A stretch of DNA of 64,000 nt, from positions 1,674,001-1,738,000 of the forward strand of contig CBDETC010000003.1 of the NCBI GenBank assembly GCA_965242845.1. Reading direction: 5' to 3'. The translations under genes were made by a program, and so were the position numbers. Numbering within the stretch: the stretch's first letter is position 1; each line of letters begins with the position of its first letter. Of the stretch, positions 55,836 through 64,000 are shown piece after piece. This stretch comes from RHLJ01 sp965242845 (GTDB lineage: Bacteria; Bacteroidota; Rhodothermia; Balneolales; Balneolaceae). Below the pieces are notes generated by a model that was given only the letters and a program-made list of their open reading frames with translations, did no database searches and was not told the DNA's origin.

Positions 55836-56870
55836 ATGATTAAAACATTGAAATCAGAATTGAAACTTAGACCGACATACGATGAACTTATAGGAATGAT
55901 TAATGAACAAGGCGATTCTAACAGACCTCCCATTGAACAGGTGATTGATAGAAGAGCTACTTTATTTAGAAATAATCAATTTGGTAGTCAATTTGATAAT
56001 CTTGATTTTCTAGGATTGAAGAAACAGGAAGACGACAAAGTTAAAAACAAAATGAGACAAACACAGTTGAGACAAACGGCAATGGCAACTGGTTCATCAA
56101 TGGGTGTTTTAAGTTATGGTGGTTTAACTCCAGTGGGTGTTTACAATGCCGATGGATTTGAAACGCCGGACAGTGATGATTATAGAATGACCGCAGAGCA
56201 AATTAGTAGAATAAGGGCAGAATTAGAAGCAGGGGAAAGAAGACAACGAGAAGCACAACAAGCATCATCATCATCAGCAAGAAGTGATTTAAGCGATGCT
56301 ACTAGTCAATCTTTACCTGCGGGGATTCCCATACATTCAATGGCAACAGATGAAGAAGAAGATGAAGAAATGCTACCTTTAGCAACACCCATCGAAGTAG
56401 CAGAAGAGGAAGAAGATGATGAAGAAGAAACGGAAGTTTCAACTGAACGTAGAAAGCATAGGGAAACAATAGATTACAACGAAGATATAAGTAGATGGAG
56501 ACATAACGATGTAACAACAAATGACATACTGTTTCAATTACATTTGAGAGGAATACAACTAACAGAAGAACAAGAAGAAGAGATGGCAAAACTTAAAACA
56601 AAAGGTAAAGGTAAAACACCAACTAAAAAAGACTATTTATTACACTATGTTGAAAGATTGATACAAACGGGTAAATGGGCGGACGAAGTAAATGATCAGC
56701 TTCTAAAAAGTAGGATGGAAGACTGGAAACAAATGAAAAAGGGCAAAGGTAAGGGTGTAATAAGAAAGGCATTTGAAAGTGCAGGTAGTGCTTTATTAGA
56801 TGCAGGTAAGGAAGTCGCAAAGGATGCGTTAATCGCAGGTGCACAAAGTCCCGTTATGAGTTTGTTATAA
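55836..56870 (+). CDS. 344-aa viral protein with N-terminal LRPTYDEL motif, intact
   Basis: Begins MIKTLKSELKLRPTYDELIG. The centre is rich in Gln, Ser and long acidic runs (EEEDEEMLP, EEEEDDEEE), so probably disordered. It is followed by a helical domain (about residues 205-290). The C-terminus is KGKGKGVIRKAFESAGSALL plus an amphipathic helix. The RPTYDEL-type motif recurs at the start of the next gene. Intact while the capsid genes are broken. Position and TCTA motif suggest a late, virion-related role (inference). Family not identified. Confidence 0.65.
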   Translation: MIKTLKSELKLRPTYDELIGMINEQGDSNRPPIEQVIDRRATLFRNNQFGSQFDNLDFLGLKKQEDDKVKNKMRQTQLRQTAMATGSSMGVLSYGGLTPVGVYNADGFETPDSDDYRMTAEQISRIRAELEAGERRQREAQQASSSSARSDLSDATSQSLPAGIPIHSMATDEEEDEEMLPLATPIEVAEEEEDDEEETEVSTERRKHRETIDYNEDISRWRHNDVTTNDILFQLHLRGIQLTEEQEEEMAKLKTKGKGKTPTKKDYLLHYVERLIQTGKWADEVNDQLLKSRMEDWKQMKKGKGKGVIRKAFESAGSALLDAGKEVAKDALIAGAQSPVMSLL

Positions 56871-56872
56871 TA

Positions 56873-56876
56873 TCTA
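56873..56876 (+). promoter_or_regulatory. TCTA late-type promoter motif
   Basis: TATCTAAAACAAATATAT leads into the ATG at 56889, a gap of 12 nt. Confidence 0.55.
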
Positions 56877-56888
56877 AAACAAATATAT

Positions 56889-57239
56889 ATGTTGAGATTA
56901 AAACCAACTTATGAAGAAATGTTAAGGGAAGCAAAAACTAGAAGATTAAAAATATTACCAGAAAGAGAAAGAAGAACGCAACAAGGAATGTTACTAGATG
57001 ATCTAGATATGGATGATTTTGATTTGGGTAAGTATGACAAGAAGACAATATTCTTGAATGAAAATCCAGAGAAAGGAACGCAAACAGACATATTTAACCA
57101 GACTTCTACAACAGAAAGTGAAAGTGCTAAAAGTGTTGAAGAATACCAGCGTATGATAGAAGAAGAACAACAAGGAGAGAGCGAACATTCACAGCAAACG
57201 AGTGAAGCATCAGAAGAGAAAGAAAAACACAAATCATGA
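56889..57239 (+). CDS. 116-aa viral protein with N-terminal LKPTYEEM motif, intact
   Basis: Begins MLRLKPTYEEMLREAKTRR, sharing the K/RPTY-[DE]-E start with the 344-aa protein upstream. The rest is acidic and low complexity (DDLDMDDFDLG, EEEQQGESEHSQQTSEASEE). The next gene begins at the base after its stop codon. Function unknown. Confidence 0.6.
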   Translation: MLRLKPTYEEMLREAKTRRLKILPERERRTQQGMLLDDLDMDDFDLGKYDKKTIFLNENPEKGTQTDIFNQTSTTESESAKSVEEYQRMIEEEQQGESEHSQQTSEASEEKEKHKS

Positions 57240-57596
57240 ATGAGAAGGTTATTTAATAGTTTGTTTGAGGAAGTTGAGGCTGACTTGCCAAGATCACAGC
57301 CAACAAGCCACGCTAGTAGCGTAAGAGGAAGTAATGTCCCTATGCCAAATGAAAAGAGTGAAACACCCATACAATCAAGTTCATCATCATCATCAACAAG
57401 TAGAAGTGTTTTATTACCAATTGAAAGTGCCCCTGTTAGTGTAAATAGTTCAAGAAGTCCAACTATAGAATATGTTGACGAAGAAGATTTACCTGTAAAT
57501 GTTTCAAGTAGTTCTTCAACTAGAACCGTTCAGTATGTTAGTTCTAGAAGTTCAAGAAGTAGCCGACCCATAGCAACTAGTTCGGGTTCGCGATAA
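57240..57596 (+). CDS. 118-aa Ser-rich viral protein, intact
   Basis: MRRLFNSLFEEVEADLPRSQ followed by long Ser/Arg runs and two short acidic patches (VDEEDLPV). Probably disordered. It starts immediately after the previous stop, suggesting co-transcription. No family recognised. Confidence 0.55.
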   Translation: MRRLFNSLFEEVEADLPRSQPTSHASSVRGSNVPMPNEKSETPIQSSSSSSSTSRSVLLPIESAPVSVNSSRSPTIEYVDEEDLPVNVSSSSSTRTVQYVSSRSSRSSRPIATSSGSR

Positions 57597-57599
57597 ATC

Positions 57600-57603
57600 T
57601 CTA
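57600..57603 (+). promoter_or_regulatory. TCTA late-type promoter motif
   Basis: TCTAAAATCTATCA leads into the ATG at 57614. A second TCTA lies at 57608-57611. Confidence 0.5.
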
Positions 57604-57613
57604 AAATCTATCA

Positions 57614-57907
57614 ATGGTTGAAATAGTTATTAAAAAATCAAGCAAAGATGGTAAGAAATATGATGCTGTAATAGAAAATAAGAAGACAGTTTCATTCGGG
57701 GCTACTGGATATTCTGATTTTACCAAGCATAAAGATGAAGATCGTAAAAAGAATTACATAGCAAGGCACAAGCCTAATCAAGACTGGAAGGATCATACAA
57801 CGGCCGGATTCTGGGCCAAAAAGATTCTCTGGAATAAGCCCACCATTGAAGCATCCATAAGAGATACTAATAAGAAGTTCCCAAATTTGAACATAAAAAT
57901 GAAATAA
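57614..57907 (+). CDS. Small conserved viral protein, DUF5754-like, intact
   Basis: 97 aa. The blocks VSFGATGYSDFTKHKD, RKKNYIARHK, TAGFWAKKILWNKPT and SIRDTNKKF match a small family found in giant viruses and relatives that I know as DUF5754. The role is unestablished. The gene ends 3 bp before the convergent PolB-helicase stop, with a short hairpin (57909-57927) in the gap. Confidence 0.7.
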   Translation: MVEIVIKKSSKDGKKYDAVIENKKTVSFGATGYSDFTKHKDEDRKKNYIARHKPNQDWKDHTTAGFWAKKILWNKPTIEASIRDTNKKFPNLNIKMK

Positions 57908-57908
57908 T

Positions 57909-57927
57909 TATCAAACATATTTTGATA
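57909..57927. terminator. Short hairpin between convergent viral genes
   Basis: TATCAAA (57909-57915) pairs with TTTGATA (57921-57927) around a 5-nt loop, overlapping the native stop of the PolB-helicase gene (57911-57913). Confidence 0.4.
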
Positions 57928-60900
57928 GTTCTTTCGCACTGCAGTTACATAGCTTACACCAAGCTTCGCAGTTATAGCTTTCGTGCGCGATGCTGTATCT
58001 AGCCTCTGGGCTGTCATATTACTCGTTAAGAAGCCGTTCTTAAACTCAAATTCAAAGTTACACCCGCAGTTGTTACAATGACTATACACTCGTTTCATAA
58101 ACCAACTTGGATCAACATACTTGCTGTCGTCTATTTCTCTATTCGCTTTCTGATCTTGTAGCTTATAGGCGTTTATCTTGTTAAGCCAGTATTTATGTAA
58201 GGTGGTTTCGTTCAGTTCATTCTCTGCTTCGGCACTCTCATAGAACAAGACATAATTAAAATCGGTGCTTCTGGTCAAGGCACACCACAACCATTCACGA
58301 GTTACTAAATGCGACTTCTCCCACTCGGGTATAACGATCTTACCGTCAATTGAAGCCCCTTGCGCGGAATGGCAAGTGGTGCAGTAGTCATATCTGGAAT
58401 GCTTATCTAAGGTAGCTATGTCCGTGATATACTGCTGTTTGGACTTGACATTCTCTAATTCAATTGTGTTCTTGGATATGCTTACGATCCTAAACCTATA
58501 ATTAACATTGAACTTGACGTTATTCGTTTTCTTGTATAGTCGGCAGATTGAGATCTCACCCACCTCATACTTATCTGTTTTACCTAAACTCTTTCGGATT
58601 GCATTAGACACCGTTAAGCACCTCATATTCGTATAGGCTATGTTCTTCTGAGATTCTGTCATATCACCGGTTGTATTAAAATACTTATGAACAAACTCGG
58701 ATAAAGATAACTTATGAAGCCACATATCATCGTACATCATATCTAATATTTGTCTGTTGGCTTCTGCTGTTTGATCCGCTTGTGGTCCTAATCTCTTACA
58801 TATGGTAAGCATAACATTATACTTGAAGATCTGATCAATACATTCATCTGCGTATTCGTCCGGCTTCCTTGTATTAGTTAGGTCTTCAATTGGCGGTAGC
58901 TGTTTGACATCACCCGCTCCGATTATAGTTTTATTCGGGTTTTTCTTAACAAACTCTCTGATTCTGTTTAATATGTGTGTGCCATTCATATAGATCTCGT
59001 CAAAGACTATACAATTATAACTGCTATGATCAAACTGGCGGAGCTTCTCCCCATCGCCCACGGGTATGGCAAAAAACTTATTGGTAGTGACCGCGTCGTC
59101 GTCAATATTTTGAGATAAGCTGTTCTGGGGCACTATGAACAGAGTATTATAACCCAACTTGCTGAAATGCTTTGCTATATGCGACTTGCCACCACCTGCA
59201 TACTTAGAGCGGATCATCATAGGGTTATGGGTTACAATATCTTTTGCTATGCTTTCCGTGTCCCACTCGTTTTCTATGGGTCGGGTCTCGTTGTTAAATA
59301 CGGGTATTGGGATCAGTTCGTTCTTTTTTGGTGCCCACTGCTCTGTCGGTTGCGCTATGTTTTTACTCTTTTCGTGTCTCCATCCGCCGATATGTTCATT
59401 AAAACTTATTAGGTTCTTAGCACGTCGTAAATGCTCCTTCCTGATTACGAAGGCATCTGTTTTAACACTCCGTACTCCTATATGATTTTCTGTTAGCTTG
59501 GTGTAGTCGGTGTGCATTTTAAAGTTATGATGTTGTATTCATAATTCTTTTATGTATATACATATATATATATATATCCGTTTCGTAAAGTGGCTTTATC
59601 GGTCACTGTTAAGCAATAATTTTTTCTGTCCATGTCCTTTTCTACGAAGTCTGTCTCGCCGTTAGGTAACTCAATCTCATCAACATACATACCCGAAATT
59701 CTGTTAATCTTTCCTCCGATCTTGTTTTGATAATATAAGGCTTCCTTTAGAGTGTCAAAGGCATAACTTTTATGGGCTTTATTCGTGTTCTTCTCAAGTA
59801 GCCCGAAGTTAACATTAGCTATTAATTTTTTTGGTTCTGATGTCTTCGGCTGGTTTGTCAGAGATGTCTGTCTTCCATAATTCCGCTGTGATCTTCCTAT
59901 AATCCACCTTGTATACTCTGGATGGTTGCTTATAATACAGAATCTTACATTGCTTCACGAAGTGCTTTAAAAACATACCATATACTAAAGTGTAGGCTTT
60001 ATTGAAAAATAAACTCCGCTTGGTGGGCTTGACCAAGTAGAGAGTTAGATCGTGAAAATCAGCGACATTGCCATTGAAGGGCTTCCAGGTATCAAACTGA
60101 GTGAATACCGGTATCTCGGCGATCTTGTTAAACGCAGATGTGTAAGCTTTTCTTACATCTATCTCCGTAGTCACTTCTGGGGTATAACAGTATTTGTCGT
60201 CTTTGTCTGTCTTAGGGTTATATAAACAATAATGTTTATTTATTTCACCCGTTGGGGGGATGGTGCGACACTCCTTGAAAATCTCTACATCTACTTCGTT
60301 ATAATATGACTTGTGCGTAGCCTTGAAGAGGGCGGTGTTAAAATTAAACATCGCTTTAGACATCTTATTGTAGATCTGCTCCGTTCTCACGCAGATGGAA
60401 CCATCTATAGAATTATTTACTAAGTTCTGGGTCTTAACTTTGTATTTGATTATTTTATCTTTGATCTTAAATTTAAAATTCAGTTCAGATACGAACCCTG
60501 CACTAAATCTAACCTGTGGCTCATATCCTGCCTGTTTGCTAAGATAAAAGAGATGAGACAGATCGTAGCCATTATATACCAATGTGTATTCGCTGTGTTC
60601 TGTGTATTTCCGGATGTCGTCTAGGGATGTGATCATTTTACATTCCACTGGCTCCTCCTTCTTGTTAAGGTGATAATCTGAAGATGCCTTAACAGATATA
60701 CTGTAATTACTGCTTTTGGGTAGCATCTGCCGTAGCATATTCACATTATCACTTGCCGTGTAGATGTGATTGTTCTTCACTATAGCGTATGAGGGTTGGG
60801 ATGTGATGATTTCTCTTTATTGGGTCGCGTTTATAAATTAGAGTATTAGAGACGTCATAAATTCTGACTTGCAAGTTAAAATGTTTAAATACCTTAGCCA

Positions 60901-61836
60901 TGTCTGTTATTGATGCCCCTTTTGTTTTAAAATCTTCTTCGTCTTGTTTATGATTTTTAGGATGACTTCTTTTGTTAGTTTGTTCTTCTCTCTCTTGTGG
61001 TCTCCCATAAGAGTATCTTTATAGTAATCGGTCAAGGTGTTGAACCAACATTCGTTCTTAACATAATGCTCTACTTTAATGGCTTCCTTAAAGGTCTCAT
61101 ATTGTGGATCTAGTGGTGTCTGAATATATCTGTGATACATGCTAACATTCACTGTGTTTGTTAGATCTTCGTCTTGTGGCTTGAAAGCATCGGCGTTATC
61201 TACCCTTTCGGTGTAATTGACTTTAATACAGTCAATGTAACCTTCCGCATATCCAACTTCGGCTCTAAAACTGTCATCTGTCAATAACAAGAACTTGAGC
61301 CTATAAAATGTTGTCCCGTCGGCCTTCTCGTATTTAAATATTCGTCTCCCCACTAATTTTTCTACCCACGGCGTTGTATGCACATTAGCAGTTAAAGGGT
61401 TCATGTATACTGGGACATATTCCCTACCCCTACTGTCTCTAAAAGACGTTTTCAATACACCTTTGTCTGCTTCTGTCTTAAGCCTATATAAATGAACATT
61501 GATTGAATCCTTTTTTGGTTTTCTCGGGTTGGTTCTTCCCGTTCGGTTGTTGTCTTCTTTTGCTTGTGCCATTCTCTGACCGAATTGTTCTTCGTCCTTA
61601 TGTTTGTCATAAATCTTGTTGTAGTCTTTTTCCGCTTTAGTTTTTTCTTTGTCTGTTTTTGCGGTGGTGAGTTTCCTAATTAAATTGTCTGCTGTGGTGA
61701 ATTGGGCGATCTTACGATCTGAGTATAAATTAATTATGTTTTGCACTTTTGTTCTTGTGTCTTGGTCGGTGCGGTTTCTTCTGTTGTTATAGAATGTTTG
61801 TAGTGCTTCCGTATTACGCTTAACGGCTTTGGACAT
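57911..61836 (-). pseudogene. PolB DNA polymerase-SF1 helicase fusion, broken at five sites
   Basis: Replication protein of about 1,300 aa when rebuilt. N-terminus from 61836: MSKAVKRNTEALQTFYNNRR. Polymerase part: NECWFNTLTDYYKDTLM, then KGASITDMAKVF and RNHHIPTLYAIVKNNHIYTA after two shifts. Motif A region is TEIDVRKAYTSAF and motif B is KKLIANVNFGLLEKNTNKA. The motif C equivalent is SVKTDAFVI. Helicase part: Walker A YAGGGKSHIAK, Walker B CIVFDEIYM, motif III IGAGDVKQLPP, then CTTCHSAQGASIDG and EWLWCALTRS. The C-terminal zinc module is CNNCGC...SNMTAQRLD...AHESYNCEAWCKLCNC. Lesions: G-run loss at 60916-60919, extra base near 60790, T-run at 59826-59832, TGA at 59539-59541 beside a TA expansion, and a shift near 57990-57998. 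The apparent run-on past 57911 is an artefact of the last shift. Confidence 0.88.
59551..59578. repeat. (TA)n microsatellite inside the PolB-helicase gene
   Basis: Alternating TA of about 27 bp sits where the protein reads NGYIYI followed by KEL-stop-IQHHNFKM. The flanks still encode recognisable polymerase sequence, so the repeat grew inside the reading frame. Confidence 0.75.
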
Positions 61837-61947
61837 ATACTAATATAATTAAACTATATATTTATTTTCCCTTTAAACGGATTTTTCTGAAGATTTGTTT
61901 TAAAGAAAATTCATCTAAAGAAAAAATAATATATATAGTATAGTAAT

Positions 61948-62178
61948 ATGAGCAAGAAGCCCGAGGATATGACAATAGAAGAAATCAAGAAACAACTCGC
62001 TATATACAACAGACTGTATTATCACAAGCGCAACAAGGACGAGGCATACATGCAAAAGAAACGGGAATCTGCACAAAGACACAACCAGAAAAAGAAGATC
62101 AAGGAGTATGAAGAAGCTAACAATATCAGACTGAAGCCCGAGGAGATTAATGATGAAGCCCAAACATGGCTCGGCTAA
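61948..62178 (+). CDS. 76-aa Lys-rich viral protein, intact
   Basis: MSKKPEDMTIEEIKKQLAIY, then YYHKRNKDEAYMQKKRESAQ, a very basic helical region. It diverges from PolB-helicase across a 111-bp AT-rich gap. Basic charge would suit nucleic-acid binding (inference). No family named. Confidence 0.55.
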   Translation: MSKKPEDMTIEEIKKQLAIYNRLYYHKRNKDEAYMQKKRESAQRHNQKKKIKEYEEANNIRLKPEEINDEAQTWLG

Positions 62179-62223
62179 ATACGATATGAAGAACTGCAAG
62201 ATCATAATACCGATGTCCGAATG

Positions 62224-62249
62224 ATGATTTAATTTAGTTATTAAATCAT
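62224..62249. terminator. 10-bp perfect hairpin before the integrase
   Basis: ATGATTTAAT (62224-62233) pairs with ATTAAATCAT (62240-62249) around TTAGTT, followed by a T-rich stretch. It lies between two + strand genes. Confidence 0.55.
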
Positions 62250-62265
62250 TATTTTCTTTTTTTAT

Positions 62266-63175
62266 ATGAGCGAGAAACAAAAAATATTAATAATGTGTAT
62301 TTTGATCGCGCGGGCTTCGGCAGTAGAAGCCGGACTTTAGAAGAAGCACGAGAGAAAGATAAAACCATCACAATGTCTGATATTAACGAGCTTTTTAGGA
62401 AGAATGTTGATCAAAAACGAAAGCCCGTCGGTTCAAATAGCTTTGTCGCCCCGCATTCAGCATATGAGTATCAAATGGATTTGTTTTTTATTAACGATTT
62501 GAAAGATCAAAAATTTAGAGTAGGAATGTTAATGATTGATATATTTGATAAGTTTATGCATGTCGTGGCAATTAAAGGTAAGAAGGAAGAAGATTTAGCG
62601 AGTGGGATGATTGAATGCTTACATAAAATGGGGAAGAAGCCCAAACTAATTTATACCGACGACGAGGGGGCAATGAAGAAGGAGGCAATACAAAAGTATT
62701 TACAGGAACAGAACATAGAACACTATAGAACTAGGGCGCATCCAAATTTTAGCGAGAGGGCCATTAGGACGTTCAAAGATTTATTATATCGTCGTGTTGA
62801 AGCCGATCAGAAAAGGGTAAAAACAATATCCAATGGACGGATTACATTGTTGAAATATTATTAACATACAATAATAAAATGAAACATTCGGCGACCAGCT
62901 TCACCCCAAAGGATGCCAGAAAACCAAGCAACGAATTGAACGTTAAACTCCATTTAAACATGAATGCCAAACGGAATAGGGTCTATCCTGAATTACGTGT
63001 TGGTGATGAAGTTAAAATATTTAGGATGAGGAAACCCAATGAAAAAGAGAGAGTGGGTAATTTTAGCCAAAATGTTTGTACCATAGAAAGAATTGATGAA
63101 AAACTGGGTCAAAAATATTATTATGTTGAAGGTAACGATAGAGCGTATTTACGCTTTGAGTTGTTAAAAGTGTAG
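62266..63175 (+). pseudogene. Retroviral-type (rve) integrase, two frameshifts
   Basis: DDE-type integrase that would insert the element into host DNA, as in mavirus and Polintons. The likely start is ATG 62266 (MSEKQKILI), with a shift near 62290 into YFDRAGFGSRSRTLEEARE. Catalytic residues are visible: D in YQMDLFFIND, D in LIYTDDEGAM and E in NFSERAIRTFKDLLYRR. A missing base in the A-run near 62819-62823 breaks the frame. Restoring one A gives VKNNIQWTDYIVEILLTYNN joined to KMKHSATSFTP. The C-terminal SH3-like part (RVGDEVKIF to YLRFELLKV) follows to 63175. Its place at the right end marks that end of the element. Confidence 0.9.
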
Positions 63176-63467
63176 TTTTTCCTGCGTCTTTGGAGTTGTG
63201 GGGGTTTTCACCGCTTGAGTTGATAGTTGTGGTGCTACTTGCAATTGTAGTTGTGGGTTGCTCAGAAACTTGCAAGTCGAGTTGATGCCGCTTTGACAGC
63301 TTGTTGTGTAGACAGGCCTCGTTTTATGACGTCTTCATGTCTTGTGGTAACACTAGGACAACACAGCCGAAGAAAGTTACATCGGTGTTCCTTCGCGATG
63401 TTTCTTGGACATAAACTAAAGGTCAGACGTGCAAAATCCGAGCCTCAATACGTGCTTCACCGACGCA

Positions 63468-63882
63468 ATGGCAGAGGGGCCTGCGCAGAAGAAGCAGAAA
63501 CTGGCGAGTGGCAGGTTCGCTGATGTCAGAGAAGAAGAAGTGCCTGACTGGATGGAGGAGAAGCTTCGCGGCTTGGGAGAAGCTCCAGAAGTTGCAAAGA
63601 TTGTCAGGGAGGGCCTTGGGCAATTCAGCAAAGAAGTGCTTCTCCATCTCACGAAAGAGAACTTGGAGGAGACGTTTACCCAAAAAGTTACGACCAAACA
63701 CACCGAACCCCTAGACCCAAAACCTTTTTGCCTCAACCCTATAAGTCCATTCCCTGCAGGAAGAACTGCAAGCGGCGATATCCAATGCTAGCAGACGTCG
63801 GGGCGCAGCACTTGCGCTTTTCAACCGCCTTCGCGATATTTTGCCAACAGAGCCGGCGCCTTCAGGAGCATCAGTGCCTTGA
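63468..63882 (+). CDS. 113-aa host-type protein, two exons, function unknown
   Basis: Exon 1 is 63468-63686 and exon 2 is 63760-63882, with a 73-bp GT-AG intron between them. Joining gives MAEGPAQKKQKLASGRFADV, then VPDWMEEKLRGLGEAPEVAK, LHLTKENLEETFTQK, EELQAAISNASRRRGAALAL and a Pro/Ala-rich end. The nuclear-localisation-like KKQK and the helical charged body give no clear family. Composition returns to GC-balanced host type. Upstream exons may exist. The intron again has CCCTA-like sequence. Confidence 0.5.
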
Positions 63883-64000
63883 TTACTTTTCCATTTCGTT
63901 TGGTGTTCTTACTTTGCTGCCGATAGCCTTAGTTGATTACCTTACTTATTGGGTTTAGGGGTTGGCTCTTTGGTTGTAGCGTAGTGGTTTATTCCCCCTA
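63883..64000. other. Right end of window, no feature seen
   Basis: 118 bp after the small two-exon gene, with one TTTAGGG motif near 63953. Nothing else recognised. Confidence 0.6.

Larger units (their letters stand above)
47830..63180. mobile_element. Integrated, decayed polinton-like virus (PLV/virophage-type)
   Basis: The block is AT-rich and densely coding, unlike both flanks. It carries the hallmark set of PLVs and virophages: A32-type ATPase, MCP, penton protein, PolB-helicase and rve integrase. Edges are set by the composition switch and the outermost viral genes (47908 on the left, integrase stop at 63175 on the right). I could not find terminal inverted repeats or a target-site duplication, so the ends may be eroded. 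Most large genes are broken by small indels and stop codons. Confidence 0.92.

Noticed and set aside
55130..57370. Several minus-strand frames rich in Leu, Ser and Phe between 55.1 and 57.4 kb
   Set aside because: All are antisense shadows of Gln/Glu/Lys-rich plus-strand viral genes.
57793..57910. C-terminal extension of the helicase frame antisense to the DUF5754-like gene
   Set aside because: It arises from a frameshift near 57990-57998. The corrected frame ends in a conserved Cys-rich tail and stops at 57911.
62150..62220. Short frame starting MKPKHGSAKYDMKNCK overlapping the end of the 76-aa gene
   Set aside because: Too short, no promoter motif and no recognisable pattern.
61915..62280. 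121-codon minus-strand frame with hydrophobic stretches
   Set aside because: It is the reverse of the intact Lys-rich gene at 61948-62178 plus an intergenic hairpin. The hydrophobicity comes from reading Lys-rich AT codons backwards.
62815..62830. Programmed -1 frameshift in the integrase at an A-run
   Set aside because: The run is five A then C, and the zero-frame codons are AAA ACA, not the AAA AAC of a standard slippery heptamer. A lost base explains the break more simply, and other genes are broken in the same way.

Overview
The window looks like nuclear DNA of a protist, most likely a dinoflagellate (inference), carrying an integrated and decayed polinton-like virus (PLV). The host reading rests on three things seen here. 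TTTAGGG/CCCTAAA telomere-type motifs are scattered through all of the non-viral DNA. Gene density is very low. The one long host gene can be rebuilt with all exon phases consistent only if its introns use GT, GC and GA donors with AG acceptors followed by G, a mixed donor usage known from Symbiodiniaceae dinoflagellates. Another alga with the same telomere motif cannot be excluded.

Layout. Positions 1-34.9 kb hold no gene I can support. They are a mosaic of telomere-like repeat tracts and at least ten families of roughly 90-130 bp palindromic, MITE-like elements. Positions 35.1-42.1 kb hold a nine-exon carotenoid cleavage oxygenase (CCD/RPE65 family) gene on the + strand. Its introns contain the same palindromes and telomere-like repeats. 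Its first intron (86 bp) is itself a CCCTAAA tract flanked by a 24-bp duplication of exon sequence. Positions 42.2-47.8 kb are again repeat mosaic. At about 47.83 kb the composition switches abruptly to AT-rich, gene-dense DNA, and it switches back at about 63.18 kb. A small two-exon host-type gene lies at 63.47-63.88 kb.

The 15.3-kb AT-rich block has the PLV/virophage gene set: A32-type packaging ATPase, major capsid protein (MCP), minor capsid (penton) protein, a long fibre with a C-terminal S74 intramolecular chaperone, a GIY-YIG nuclease with a zinc finger, a protein with a DUF5754-like signature, a PolB-SF1 helicase fusion, and a retroviral-type (rve) integrase at the right end. Most of the large genes are broken. 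I rebuilt them by reading across about fourteen single-base-type indels, four in-frame stop codons and one TA-repeat expansion. MCP and the penton protein are both cut off at their N-termini at one shared junction near 54,545, pointing to an internal deletion. A block of short + strand genes (55.5-57.9 kb) is still intact.

Seven of the viral genes carry a TCTA motif 10-16 nt before the start codon, while the polymerase-helicase and integrase do not. TCTA is the late promoter motif of the giant virus CroV and is shared by its virophage mavirus. I infer that the element was once expressed late in a giant-virus infection and is now mostly a fossil. The rebuilt proteins were recognised from memory of families and none was searched.
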